Shown: piece by piece, positions 27,251-41,908 of the stretch | Layout of the letters: the number at the start of each line of letters is the position of its first letter | Numbering within the stretch: position 1 is the stretch's first letter | DNA from: Portunus trituberculatus | Taxonomy: Eukaryota > Arthropoda > Malacostraca > Decapoda > Portunidae | NCBI RefSeq assembly: GCF_017591435.1 | Contig: NC_059296.1 | Span: 1,830,001-1,894,000, forward strand | DNA length: 64,000 nt | Reading direction: 5' to 3' | Translations under genes and position numbers: made by a program | The notes under the pieces: generated by a model | The model's database searches: none | What the model saw: the letters and a program-made list of their open reading frames with translations, nothing else | What the model was told of the DNA's origin: nothing

Positions 27251-29783
27251 CATTTAGCAGTTGTTATTGTTGTTGTTATTTTTTGTATCTATTCGTGCGC
27301 ACAATATACAGAGCTCCGTGATACAATGCAAATCAGAAGCAAATGTTTTAGTTGGAAATATTGACGGAAATTAATGAAAAGAAAAGGGCAATGAATGTTT
27401 TGTCCGATTCACCCACATCAAAACTTTATGCAGTGATATGTAACAGTACATTTCAAGCGACTCGGGAGACAAAATGGTGCTTTGATAAAAAGAAGAAGCG
27501 TCAATGATGAAAGAAAGTATAATTAATAGCATCTGTTCGCTTTTAAAAGGTGCCATTTTAAGCAATAAAGCATAATTAACAACATATTATATGAACGCGA
27601 GTTATGCTTTTTGGTGGTTGCCTTATTTATTTCATTTTAGTTTTTAATTTTTTTTTATTTATTTATTTTTTTTTTTTTTTCATGAACATCATTCATTACT
27701 TGACTGGCCATCGACCCGCGTCCGTGTTTGCACTTGCCTGTCTTTTCTCGATGGCATCACCTGTGTGTTGCTGGCGACCGTTTAAATCAGTGTTGTAACG
27801 AGTGACTGCCTGTGCTTTTTATGAGGCCAATGAAAGGCTGCGTGGAAGCTGATTGTGATCACTCCATTCATGTTGGTAGAGAATAAAGTAAAACTAATTT
27901 TATATTCATTGAATTAAGGAAATTTATATTAAGTAGTCGTCAACCTTGTTTTTATCGTTCATCTAGGGTCTGTACATGTCTGGAAAAGGAATCAGCGACT
28001 CCCGCAGCCTAAAACACTTACAGTTTTCCACCAAGCATCCTGACAAAGCCATTCTATCGCTCATATGGACAAGGAGGCTGTTGAACCCTGTTGACCGGCG
28101 TGAGGCAGTTCCTGAGCACTTAAAACTTCGCCTTTGTCATGGCCGTGCATTGAATTGTCTGTTTAACGTCCATTCTCTTCCCACCTTTTTGCTGAGATGG
28201 TGCCCTTCATTTACATCCCTATTGGTGATCCTATTTTTTATATCTCCTTAAATCGGATTTTATTTAGTAAATAGTTTTTTTGCCTGATTTCTCATTGTTG
28301 AATCCTATGATATATTTAGATGTCTGTAGTTTAAGGGATTTTAGCCTGTCCTAGTAAGGTACGTTTTACAGTTTAGATATCTGCTCCAATCAAGATACCT
28401 TGAAAAAAAATTTCCATGTCTCATAAGCTCAACTTTTCTCATTCAAATCTTTGAAAAGAATTCATCTCTAACGGTACCAAACTGTTTTCATGCCACGCGT
28501 CCATGTCTGACTGGAATACCCTCAACTCAGTGTTCACGTGTTCCTGCTCTTTCGTGTCTAATCTTTGCCCGTCATTTTCCAGTATTACCAATGATCTTTA
28601 TTAGTTGCACCTTATCACTACACGATTAACAATGCCAGTAACACCAATAACAACAATAATATAAACAGAAGATTTTTCTCACATACACTGAAGCTTAAGT
28701 GGCAAGGTTCCTGCAACTCTCGATTCGATTCATAGACCAGGCTTATCTTTCCCGCCTTCAGCGTTCACTTCCATTATCTGTCATGAGTAAACAAGAAAAG
28801 AATATTGTTCAAGGAATATAAGAGGTGATAATGAAATAGTATATAATATGTGGAGTTGCTTTTCTTCTTATTATTATTATTTTTTCTTCTTCTTCTTTTC
28901 AGTCACTTTTCTTAATTTCTTACCCACAACACTGAGGTAGGAAGGAAATAGAAATACGTAGTATAGATATGTGATGTTTTTCTTTTCAAAGTTCTTTCCT
29001 AAAGTCTTACACACAGCACCTGAAGAAAACTAAATAGTATACGAGATGTAATTTTTCTCCCTTTTTTCTTTGTCTTTCTTCTCTTTTCTTTCCATGTATT
29101 TGTATATTTGTATCTCTTTTCTTACAAACAGCACTGGAGTGGGAAGGAAGTGAAACAGCACACGTAGTTCTTTTCTTTACAAATAATTCCTTTGTTACAC
29201 ACAGCACATAGGCGGAAGTAGAAAGAGTGACAGAAGCCTCGATCTAAGTGACGTGGCCCAGACATCAGACATCCCCGGCCATCAATAATCACGGCAATGC
29301 TGGACCACCATTGATTTCTTTCCCTTCTTTGATGTAGCCTCACCTTGTAATGAACAGTCACGACCTCCAGATTTGTGCTTTTTTTCTGTCTTCCATCTCT
29401 TTCTTCGCACGCCATGTTTTTATTTCCCCTATGAAGGTTTGACTGTTCATTGTCGTTATCAATCTTAAGAGAACGTGCAATTATTCTCCACTGTCCCTCC
29501 AACTTTTTTTTCATATAGATATAAACAAGTCCGGCGGGTCTGAATTGCACGGCTTTAGGAGGGCGGGCGTGATAATGTGTAGAGCAGGCATGTTTAAAAC
29601 CGTCACTTTTCTTGCTTGCATTTTTATCTTTATTTTTGCTGTGAAATGTGCGTATTTGTCTGGCGTCACAGCAACTCTTGATGAGGTGAACTACTAAATT
29701 AGATTATGTCAAAGTGCAGCTAAATTAAACCCGTAGTTCCTGCCGGGCATCACGGTTATGAGAAAACTGGGATGTGGGCGAGG

Positions 29784-29786
<3 letters not shown>

Positions 29787-29836
<50 letters not shown>
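29787..29836. repeat. (GT)n microsatellite
   Basis: Perfect GT run. Confidence 0.99.
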
Positions 29837-29840
<4 letters not shown>

Positions 29841-30225
29841 TGTTATCGTTCCCACTTGGGTAGTCGTCACTAGCGGTGTGTGTTGTGGGGGGAGGGTGAG
29901 GGTAAAAGGAAAGAGGTGTAGCGAGGCTCGTCCATTTGATTACATAGCCAGCCGGCAGGTTTGTGTCGTTGTTTACGTCGAATTTGCAAAGTGGAGGTTA
30001 TTTTTTCCTCCCTCTCTCTCTCTCTCTCTCCCCCTCTTTCCGCCTATAACAGTCTTATGACAATAATACTCGTGCAATCAGTAGGTAGACGTAGTTTGCA
30101 TTTGTTCAGTTAACATTAAAACCTCGGCCAGGTCGCATATTTCCGTGCACGGCGATATCTTCTTTGTCGCCCAATAACAAAATGTAGTTAAAAGTAATCC
30201 TCGCAACACGCATGCGCACACATGA

Positions 30226-30334
<109 letters not shown>

Positions 30335-31317
30335 ACTATCCAATAATGTTGGAAGCTCATTAGGACGCTAATCCTCTGATTGGGTCAGACACAGATGGCT
30401 CCGGGTGACTCCTGCATTATTAGTTCAGCAGCACTGCAAGGGTCTGAGTCTCAGCTGGACCCGAGCAGAACAATGAGAGTGCGTGTGGGGAGTGAGAAAG
30501 CGACTCCAGCCAGACCTAAAGCGTGAAGCTGTGAACCCCCTTCATTATTCTATCAGGACAATGAAACCACACAAAGAAATATAAAATTTACAGAATTCCA
30601 AAGTCCGTCTGGTGTGGCGGACAGTGGCAAGGGAAGGTGTTGCGATCAGTGACAGCGGTGAGTGAGGGGACTGGGTCTCGTCATGCTAGTTCTGGAACAA
30701 AAAAAAAAAAAAAAAGAATAATAATGCCTTTACGCTGGCCACAGTTTTTGTTGATTAAATATCGACAATTGCAGACTGCTAACACTGATGTCGTTTTGTC
30801 ACCTGGTGTGTTTATCTTCCTGCTCAAAATATGACAGGAAATTGAGAGAATTTATACTAGCTGGAAAATGTTTATCTTAGCCTGTGGCTTATTTGAGAAA
30901 CTTTTATTGGTAATTATATTGGCAATCATTGTCCATCACAGCCATGCTAACAATTTAAACTTTATCGACTTGTTTGTACCGCTGTTATTCACATAAATTT
31001 ATATCTTAAAAGGTTATTGAGTATATGTGTATTATCTTTATTTTTTATAATAATCATAGGGAGACCACATTAACAGCATGCAGGGCAGGCCGCCTAGTCT
31101 GATGTCACCATGCAGAATTCTTGCTTCTCATCTCGTGACCTTTTTTCTGCTCCATCTTCATGAAGAAAAGGCTCAGGCCACCATCTGCAGCAGACCAAAT
31201 TTATTACCAAAGAAAGGAAAAAAAAGATACATTTAGTTTATCTACAGCAGAAGCAGATAAAACAAGGTTGTACGAAAATATTCTTTAAAAAAGAAAGGAA
31301 TAAAAGGATGAAACAAA

Positions 31318-31442
<125 letters not shown>

Positions 31443-32026
31443 TAGAAAAGCATATTAATTCAAGAAACAATGTTTCCATGTATTTTTGACCAGTGGCTCA
31501 CCAAGGCTCGGCGCCCCGTGATGGCACGGCAAGCGACGCACAGATAAAGTAAAGTTTCTGGAGCGCGGCGGCAGGCGCGCCCTGGTCCGCCACCCATCTC
31601 ATCTCAGTAAATAAAGAGTAATTTCACGAGAAGACAAATATTGAAGGGCTATTTGCATCTTTAGAGATACCTATGAGCATAATTTCATTTTTATGTGACA
31701 TGTCCTATTACGTCGTGTCCATTCTCGGTGCGGGCGGAGTAAACATGAGCAGGATCTGGTTCCTTTTACCCCGTCCACTCCCGCCCTCTGGCTCCGGACA
31801 CTTTGTTTCCGGGAACAAACCACCTGCATCGAGGTGCCGCCCTGACGCCCCTTTTGGTCCACGCTGCTGCCTGTAATGGCGGAATGTTTGATGCTCTTGT
31901 ATAAAAGAAGAAAAGTTCTACAACATTATCATATCTCCCTGAATCTCCTTCTTGGCCCTGAGGTGTGGTGTAAAGGAGGAATGTTAAAGCCCCGGTTCGG
32001 GGATGCAAGGAGCCACATGCAGCTGC

Positions 32027-32029
<3 letters not shown>

Positions 32030-32056
<27 letters not shown>
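32030..32056. repeat. (AG)n microsatellite
   Basis: Short AG run. Confidence 0.98.
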
Positions 32057-32060
<4 letters not shown>

Positions 32061-33108
32061 ACAAGTTTATCCACTGATAAAGCAAGAACTGACAAGTAGT
32101 CACAAATAGCGCTACACGCGGGCTGTGGTGACGACGCTTCTTGAGATATTATGTGCCCAGCTTTTATGTTTCATGTCCCCAACACCTGGAAGATGATAAC
32201 TTACAACCACACCCGTCATGCCGCTCCACCGCTCGCAATAATGTACCCTCCGCTATTTATTCTATCATATCCAACCCACACTCTTTCCCTTCCATCTCCT
32301 CCCTTCATCCCCACCCTACTCCCTCGTCTAGTGTCTCTTGTCTCTACCTGTGTACGGAGCGAAATGTTTTACCATCAATATACAGTTATTGAATCATAAA
32401 AAGAAACCTTTTCAGTATGTGCAGCCAGTATTAAGTGTATTAAATCTTTCGTTGTCCTCACCCTTTTGCTTTTGAGCCTTGCAGTGGAAATGGTTTCCAT
32501 TGATACACTCTCCGTAGTTTGTTAGTCCGTCGAGCCCCCCTAACTATACTCGACCATTGCAGAAACATTTGGTGAGGGATACCACAGTCTGCCTCATCCC
32601 ATGTGCCGCTAAGACGTGCCTGCAACACCAAAAATATAGATGCGCATGTAGTTATTATATTTCACTCTCTTCCAAGTTCCCTGTTGATGCCTCTTAATTT
32701 TTAGCACAATAACAGACTTGGGTCACGTCACCTCGAACTTCACGTCGTACCGGCCATTGCACATGCACATAAATTTACGGTCTTGTTATCCTTTCTCTGT
32801 AAAGTGTCTGACGCATGGAATTAACATGTCAGTTCAAAGTATCTGATTGCAGTCTTGCCACTACTGCCGGAAGCCTGTAATGCCGCCCCCATCTTTACAC
32901 ACATACACACTAATCCTTGCCGTGTGTGAGTATGCCTGTGATCACTGAGCGTTTTTCCCCACAGCTGAGTCATCGACACTCACCTCATTTAAGTAGCACG
33001 TCAGGATCATTCATTCCTGATATATTCATGGCCTTATCGTGACTCACCACCAAAGAACGTTGCTGAGGTGCTCGTGCATTGTCTGCATTATGTAGTGCTT
33101 GCATGCCG

Positions 33109-33119
33109 TGTGTGTGTGT

Positions 33120-33189
<70 letters not shown>
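33109..33189. repeat. (GT)n microsatellite
   Basis: GT run with one A interruption near 33124. Confidence 0.99.
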
Positions 33190-33191
<2 letters not shown>

Positions 33192-33296
33192 AGAAATGAG
33201 GTAAATCGTTATTTTTTTATCGCATCTACACATTGTGCATGCAAGTATCAGCATTTACCTTTGTTGAGTGGCGCTGTGTGGCTGTTGTGACGACTA

Positions 33297-33406
<110 letters not shown>

Positions 33407-33570
33407 AGACCTTTGTTGTTTGTTTAGTTAGCAAAGTGTGTGATGAAGGACACCGCTTGTTGACAACTAGCTGGCGGGGGGCGGAAGAGGAACAGAGGGA
33501 GGGATAGAAGGGGGAAACTGGAGAGGGGCAAGGGAGAGGAGGAGGAGGATGTAGCCAGAGTTTAGAGAGG

Positions 33571-33574
<4 letters not shown>

Positions 33575-33629
<55 letters not shown>
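33575..33629. repeat. (GA)n microsatellite
   Basis: Perfect GA run in a purine-rich stretch (33474-33960) that also holds (GGA)n at about 33915-33942. Confidence 0.98.
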
Positions 33630-33631
<2 letters not shown>

Positions 33632-34044
33632 CAGAAAGCGAGTTGAAGGGGAAAGAGTATATAGATGGTGCAGAGAATGGAAAGCTTGAATGAGAGAGAA
33701 GAATGGAGAGGTATGGAGGAAAGATGCAGATTAATGGATAGGAGAGAAGTGAGTAAGAGGGAGAGAAAGAAGAGATATGCAAGCGGGAGGAAGAGAAAGG
33801 TAAGGTGGATGGAGGAAGAGGGAGGACGTGGAAGAGTGGTAGGGAGTAGAGGGGAAATTAAAGGATTGCAAGCTATTTCAGGTAAAGGAATGGAAGGAGA
33901 AGGGAGAAGGCAAGAGGAGGAGGAGGAGGAGGAGGAGGAGGAAGAAAATAAAAGGATAGACAGATTCGGTGAAGTATTGAGACAGACGCTCGGGAAAGGG
34001 GGTTTGTCACGATGAGTGAGAGAATAAAGAAAGAAAGAATTTTT

Positions 34045-34045
<1 letters not shown>

Positions 34046-34132
<87 letters not shown>
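34046..34132. repeat. (AC)n microsatellite
   Basis: Perfect AC run. Confidence 0.99.
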
Positions 34133-34135
<3 letters not shown>

Positions 34136-34555
34136 TACATGAAAGTACTGTACTTATTTCAACATTATTAAACACATTATCTCTGACACTACTTCACCTT
34201 ACTTACATACCTACACACATAAATACTCTCGTCCCTCCACGGTGGGAGTTGGTGAAGGAAAAAGAAAGAAGGAGAAAGAGAAAAAGAAGGAAAAAAACTT
34301 GCATTCCCCTCCTTGTCAGTGACTTACCTTACTACCTTACGCTTGCCGAACAAATTGACCACATAAGTAATTACCGAGTTGTGGAGAGATTTTTTTTTTT
34401 TTTTTCCTTTTTTTCGCTCTTGTTTTGTAAGGGTGCGTGTGGTGTGTTGGGGTGAGGGTCGTCGTTCTCTATTTTTTTTTTTCTTTTTTTTTGCTGTAGT
34501 CATTCAACTTTTACATGCCCTCCCTGTTGTGACTGCAGAGTTTCAGGCGCCTGTT

Positions 34556-34577
34556 AGAGAGAGAGAGAGAGAGAGAG

Positions 34578-34618
<41 letters not shown>
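34556..34618. repeat. Compound (GA)n(GT)n microsatellite
   Basis: GA to 34580, then GT. Confidence 0.99.
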
Positions 34619-34705
34619 TCGTGTCCACCAAAAAAATCTTAAAACTAGTCTCAATAATGTTACCCTTGCGTGACTGTCTGTCTAAACATACTTTGTCTTG
34701 TCGTG

Positions 34706-34726
34706 GTTGTTGTTTTTGTTATTGTT

Positions 34727-34765
<39 letters not shown>

Positions 34766-34766
34766 C
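34706..34766. repeat. (TTG)n trinucleotide tract
   Basis: TTG units with a few TTA variants. Confidence 0.97.
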
Positions 34767-34807
34767 CTGCTGCTGATGGAGTTAGTTATGATATTGTCGC
34801 TGGTGTA

Positions 34808-35678
<871 letters not shown>

Positions 35679-36496
35679 CCGGTCCGTCTCTCCTTGCTCT
35701 ATACATAGGGGAACAGACAGACAGGCAGACACACGACACCTTTCTCACCTTTCTTCTTCCGCATGCTTTCCTCAGTGTCACCATTACCTCACTTGCCGCA
35801 TCATATCACTCCGCGAGCCTCTCCAGCTCTCCTCTCTCTTGTCCTCCCCTGTTTTCCTTCCCTCTCGTGTGGCCGCCCCAGTACGCCCCCTCGTTCCTCA
35901 TCGAGCTTCCCCCCAACTCCTCCATCCGTTTCACAACACTCTCCCCTCGCCGCCCACCGCACTGGCTCACTTCAGCACTTCACCCCCGGCTGCGTGCTAT
36001 GTTCCCCCCATCCTCAACATTTCGCCGTCCCCCACTGCAAGCACCAACACAGCGTTCTCCACCAAATTTTACTCGCCACTCTTTGCCCATCGTCGGCGCG
36101 GCAATTGCTGGAATATGGCGGCCGTTTTTTTGTCCTGCTGGGGACTTCAACAGTGCTTCCAGTTGTTCATATCGTACGCAATAAGAGAGAAGTGAGTGTT
36201 GATGGAATTCATAGACGGTGTAAGTGGTGGTGTGTCGTGCCTGATGAGTGTCGAGTACTGTAATACTACCCAGCCCAGTGACAGAGAAGAGTTTAGACAT
36301 GTTCATTGGTGTGTTGCTAATGCTTCCGGTGAGTTGCGTGAGCCATGGCACAAGAGAATGTTCGCAGTGATCTGAGCAGCGGGAAGACGACGATCCGTGG
36401 ATTTGTGTTGGGGCAGGACAGATACGGCGAATTGGGATTTACCTCTCGAACCACTGCTTTGTCTGGACAGTGTTTGTGGCCTCCAGGAAATGATTG

Positions 36497-36500
<4 letters not shown>

Positions 36501-36570
<70 letters not shown>
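36501..36570. repeat. (GT)n, tail side of SINE copy D
   Basis: GT run adjoining the SINE 3' end. Confidence 0.99.
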
Positions 36571-36573
<3 letters not shown>

Positions 36574-36847
36574 TCACCTCGGTCGTCTGCTGGTCATCCA
36601 ACCAGTCTTCCCCATTACGGAGCGAGCTCAGAGCTCATAGACCGATCTTCGGGTAGGACTGAGACCACAACACACTCCACACACCGGGAAAGCGAGGCCA
36701 CAACTCCTCGAGTTACATCCCGTACCTATTTACTGCTAGGTGAACAGGGGCCACACATTAAGAGGCTTGCCCATTTGCCTCGCTGCGCCGGGACTCGAAC
36801 CCGGGCCTCTCGATTGTGAGTCGAGCGTGCTAACCACTACACTACGT

Positions 36848-36848
<1 letters not shown>
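36571..36848 (-). mobile_element. tRNA-Val-like SINE copy D
   Basis: Minus strand. Head ACGTAGTGTAGTGGTTAGCA; anticodon arm CTCGA-CTCACAA-TCGAG gives anticodon CAC (Val); B box GGTTCGAGTCC. The body matches copy C closely over its full length, including CCGAAGATCGGTCTATGAGC. The tail is (AC)n. This is the best-preserved head of the family in the window. Confidence 0.93.

Positions 36849-36911
<63 letters not shown>
36849..36911. repeat. (GT)n, head side of SINE copy D
   Basis: GT run adjoining the tRNA-Val-like head. Confidence 0.99.
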
Positions 36912-36913
<2 letters not shown>

Positions 36914-39898
36914 CGGAAGTGTAAGATCGAACTCAAGAAAAGGTGAAGGCGTGGTCAAGCGAGGAGGTTGTTCAGGTGAAAGACATCCAAGGGAGGTGCA
37001 TGGGGAAAGAGATCGCTGAGAGAGGAAGTGTGCGGGAGTGGCGGTGGCGGCAGTGGAGGCAACAGGTGTAAGACTCATTAATGCACACACTCATTAAGAA
37101 ACTAATTATGTGATAAATGCGCGGAATTCTTCAGTAATTAGGCAAACTGAATATAACTTTTGAGGTCAGGAGTCATTACGGTAGACGGAGCATTTAACAT
37201 CAAGAGAGGAAACGCCCTTACTAATACCGAGGCAATTAGAGGAAGGACTCTTACGAACCAATGGAGTTTTGCTTCTGTCGAGTTGAGAGGCAGAGTGATG
37301 AAGAATTATTTTCATTATTCTCTGCAAGGTGCCGCTATGATCACCAGCGACAGCTTAATTCACAATGATTTGCTAGTTTTCTTGGTTTTTGTTCTGTAAA
37401 TCATCAAATTCTTTCGTGTTGAAACATTTACAGATAACTCTTCGGGGAGATCATAAATTAATTTGCAACATGAAAAGAGCGACATTGAATTTGAATTTGA
37501 TATGATAAAAGGATATGTTTTCATCCACACCATGATTCGCTTTTCTTCGTTATTTCTACGTATTAAGAGTCACGCGTGGCCTTAGACCTCCGTGATGTGG
37601 TGGACAGCTGGACCGATGCTGCTGACCTTATTCCACCGCCATTTGATCCTGTGTTCGTCAGGGATGGAAGCACAACGAAACATATAAACAATTATCTAAA
37701 AGAACAAGTAATCTACTATAAAATCGAACATTATTATTTTTCCATGATATGTTTTTAAAGAAATACATAACAATTGAAAGTATTTAAATTCAAATCAGAC
37801 TGATGATGTAAAGAGATACCAAACAGTTGTCAGTAACTACTTTTAAAACAGATTTATGTAATTAGCATCTTCATCGTATGATTCAAAGTGATTAATTATG
37901 AATGGAAAGTTGTTCCACGAATAATTTATTCTAAATCCTTGAATTATTACGTCTAATTCAAGTCAGGTTTATGCGGAGGAATGTTACTGTTTTGAGTGCC
38001 AGGGGAAGTGTGCGGCGGCTCTCGATCAGCGGTCAGGAAATGCTTAATATCTGCCTGGGAAGACGAGCGTGGCTGGCCCGCCGGGGACAGCCGCGGCCCG
38101 CTTGGTGGCCCTCCTAGGTACACCCGCGAAAATAATGTTTGTGTCAAGAATTTTACAGCCTTTTTTCTGTAATCGGATCAAACATCGACATGTACAGGAA
38201 TATTCATTTTAGCTGCACGGATTACTGTACAATATGCAAAGCTCTGAGCGAAAGAGCCGCTGTCTGACAAAGGCTTTTCCAGGAGATAGCGTCCACCTTT
38301 CTGTGAACACTGTCCCTAGCCCGCCCGCACCGCTCCGCCAAGTACAAGCCTAGCATCGTGACCGCCGTCCGCCTCACGTGTGTCTTTGGGCGCCACGCCG
38401 GCCACGAGTCTATAGCCACAGTAATGGTTGATTTCACCCATCACTGCATCTTTGTCACAGGCACGGCATCACTTTATCCTGGACATCCACAGCTTGAATA
38501 TAGACGATGGTGGTTTCAGTCTGGCGAGTGTGCGGTGCTGTTGTGCAATTCACTGCTGAGCACATTAGTCTACTTTCTATAGTGTTTGTTTGTTCAAATA
38601 AACTGTGGCCTCTTTATGCAGTCCACATCATGAACTGCATCTGGTGTTATTCAGGGAAGCCAGTGTACGAATAGGTTGGTGTTTACTTTTTAGCCGTCTC
38701 TTGTTGCACATTGTTGCTTCTGTTTTTATATTTATCAAGTATGTTATTTGTTAATGTTGGTCATTTGTATTTTGTATTTAATCTATTTAATCTATTTGTT
38801 AATCTACATTTATTAGTTTATTTAGTTATTCATTTATAAACTTATTTCATCCTCCTGCCGGAACACGTGGCCCGTGCTTTCATGTCAGAAGAGTCCAAGC
38901 TGTGTTCATTCTGTCGATATAGTCTGAGTTTCAGGCTACACTGTATATGTATGGCGAGATGGTAACAGTGGCCATGCCAACTTCAGTTAGCGATGTTTAG
39001 TGACGGAAAACATATGCCATGAACGTTGAGACTGGCAAGGGTGTTGGCAGCGCGACGTCCCGGCACCGCGAGAACAATCACCTCACATTTACACGAAAAT
39101 ACGATGCAGGCAGGCATGTTGTCAATGATGGCCGAACTGTATCCAATTATTCATGAAATGAATACTCACGTAAATATTTATAACAAATTTCATTGCTAAT
39201 TTTCATGCACTAAATGGATGATTTGCAGGTACTAAATTTACACCTTTCATTTGTTCATTCATTTTGATCTCTCAATCAGGCAGGCGTTAAGGAGAATAAG
39301 TGGTCGTTCTTATTGGTGCTATCCCGCCCGGCAACGTAACGATAGCTGAGCTAACGTCTCACGTAACATTAGGTGGGACACAAGGGCACGAAGAAGGCGA
39401 TGTTGCAACGATGCTCGCCCGTCTAATGAAGGAAATAAGTTGCATGTATTTTCCCGTCAATGGAGCCACGTCTCTGATGACGGACGTGTGAAACAGTAGT
39501 GTGAGCGGTGACTGATTGCCTCTTGTCCCTGAGGCGATGTTAACAATTATGAAAGACTTGTAGCAATAGATATTAGCAATTGCATAGGTAAGAGGAAAAG
39601 AATCTTCGACATTGTTAAAAGTTAATAGATCAGAAAGTCCTGAACAGAAGGTTTAGTTTTGAAGGCATAAACCTCAATGAAAAAACACTGGGGGAGAACT
39701 TAAGTGAAAGATGTTTTTAAGTTTTCTGATTTGAAAAAGAAAAAGGAATAAAAGGTAATGGTATTGGGCAACAATATGATGGACATGTTTGTTTGATTAT
39801 GCAAGATGACGCTTATTGTTGTGAAGTGAGGCGCGCTTACCGTGACGCAAGAAAAAATAAAAGAGATCTTCCAGTTCAATAAGTAAATTGGTTGATTG

Positions 39899-39901
<3 letters not shown>

Positions 39902-39978
<77 letters not shown>
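39902..39978. repeat. (TA)n array at the LINE 3' end
   Basis: Perfect TA run next to the AATAAA of the minus-strand LINE, probably its tail. Confidence 0.99.
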
Positions 39979-39980
<2 letters not shown>

Positions 39981-40051
39981 TAAGGTTTATTGCCAAACCG
40001 GTAACCTTATAAATTCATTACAAATTGTAGCTAATGTTATGCATTGGCACA

Positions 40052-40080
40052 GCCTGTCTAGCCGAGGCTCCCTGACAGGC
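40052..40080. repeat. Small nested hairpin near the LINE 3' end
   Basis: Outer arms GCCTGTC (40052-40058) and GACAGGC (40074-40080) enclose the inner AGCC-GA-GGCT. Located about 75 bp before the LINE (TA)n tail on the minus strand; a possible 3' recognition structure. Confidence 0.7.
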
Positions 40081-40221
40081 AAGTTGTCCTAAAACTGAAA
40101 ATGCTGCGTAGCGTAATTTTGCAATGAGATCAATATGACAATGAAAAAGAAAAAATCTTAGTAGCTCAATGTACAGAACGTAAAGTTACATGGGATGGAA
40201 TATCACACTAACGTGAATATA

Positions 40222-40345
40222 AACTTGTCAGTAAACCTACAGTTATAGACTTGAAGTATTTGATCTGGACGTTTCGAAGGCCACTGCCTTCGAAACGTCC
40301 AGAATAAATACTTCAAGTCTAATACTGTAGGTTTACTGTACAGTT
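40222..40345. repeat. Long inverted repeat, about 50-bp arms, 6-base loop
   Basis: The arms at 40231-40280 and 40287-40336 are near-perfect reverse complements, with loop ccactg. The innermost 20 bp (CTGGACGTTTCGAAGG and its complement) pair perfectly, and pairing continues with small mismatches to about 40222 and 40345. It lies in the presumed 3' UTR of the minus-strand LINE. Confidence 0.92.
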
Positions 40346-40599
40346 ACATGCATATATGCAACCCTTCATCCTACACGCACATACAGAAATCATATATAGG
40401 CATAGCTTTAACTTGCAATAAGAGTAATATGAAAAAAAAAATAGTAGATCAGTGAACAAAACATGCACTTACATATGTATGACAAGTCCTACCTACACTC
40501 ACATAAAAATCATGCATGCGCCAAGTATTTACAATACATATAGGTGGAGGTTATGTATTTTTTTATTTAGTGAAATGTTTTCTAGTTCTCTTTCTGAAC

Positions 40600-41870
40600 T
40601 GAAAAGATTACCAATATTCCGTAATTGAGGACCAAAGTAAAAAAAATGCTTTTGTTAAATAATGTTGTACGGAATTGGGGGCAGTCTAAATTCAGGTTTC
40701 TTCCTCGAATAGCATATGGTGAGTCAATAAATTTAAACACATTAATGCCTGTAGATTTTTATTGGATTTGAAGATAAAGAAAATAACAAAACATCTATGT
40801 TTATCATAAAAATCCAATAGTTTGTGTTCCGAATATTATTTATCTGTAGACTCAAATTTTCCTATATAATAAATGCATCATTGAATTTTATTTTGTATTT
40901 CTATTAATTTCTTTAGAAAAGAGGGCCATGTACAGGCTCACACTGAAACACAATAAATGAAGTGAGAGAAACAGAGTGTGTAGTAAACACTTATCAAGGC
41001 CTCGCTAGTAAGCTGATTGCGTATTTCATATAAAATGCCACACATTTCAAATATGCATTGTTTATATGGTAGTTCCAATGAAGATTATTATTAATGTAAG
41101 CTCTAAGAAATTTTATATGTTTAACACATTGCAGAGTCTCCCCATCAAAGGTTAAGGGTTACTGGAGGGATATGATTTGTTTTGGATCGATTCTGAAAAA
41201 AACAATATAACTAGTTGTTGTTGTTGTTTTCAAATATTAAGTCTTCGTTTATTTAGTTTTATCCAATTATTTATTGACTGTAGTTCCAGTGTCAAGTTTG
41301 TGTGTAGATTACAGATATCTTTATCTTTAATTAGCAAGTTTATATCATCTGCATATATGGTAAATTTGAATTTTGAGCTGGAATTAATAATATCATTTAT
41401 GTAAATCACATAGAGAGTTGGCCCTAATATTGATCCTTGTGGTACACCTGCCACGATGCTTCTGGCAAAAGAATATTTATTAATGCCTGTGTCCTGTTGG
41501 TTAAGGGACTTTTAGATAATTTTAATGGAACACCTCTGATGCCAATATGATCTAATTCATCAAATAATATGCCATGATTCAATGTGTTGAATGCCTTAGC
41601 TACATCTATAAAAACACCTACAGTATGAAATTTACCTTGTAGGTAGTTATATATATATTGTGGGTAAATTGTGCTAATGCAGATTCTGTATAACGACTGG
41701 CACGAAAACCATGTTGGCATTCTGACAAAATATTATTTTTCTCTAGATAATTCTTTAGTCGAGTGGATATAACTTTCTCAAATATTTTGCTAAAAGCAGG
41801 AAGTATAGATGTGGGTCGGTAATTATTAAGGTCATTTGTGCTTCCTGTCTTATGAATTGGGATTACTTTA

Positions 41871-41908
<38 letters not shown>

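Noticed and set aside
27976..28251. 91-codon frame after an acceptor-like ag
   Set aside because: No family resemblance and no Ig features; it would interrupt the Ig domain if spliced in.
36783..36848. Possible genuine tRNA-Val gene on the minus strand
   Set aside because: Same reasoning: tRNA-like promoter boxes but no acceptor pairing, and a SINE body follows.
39300..39491. Small frame rich in Gly/Thr/Ala
   Set aside because: Looks protein-like by eye but has no recognised motif, no ATG at the listed start and no splice support.
40231..40336. Hammerhead ribozyme in the hairpin, prompted by the CGAAAC motif
   Set aside because: I see no CUGANGA core element in the correct position on either strand, and the hairpin is one long stem rather than a three-way junction.
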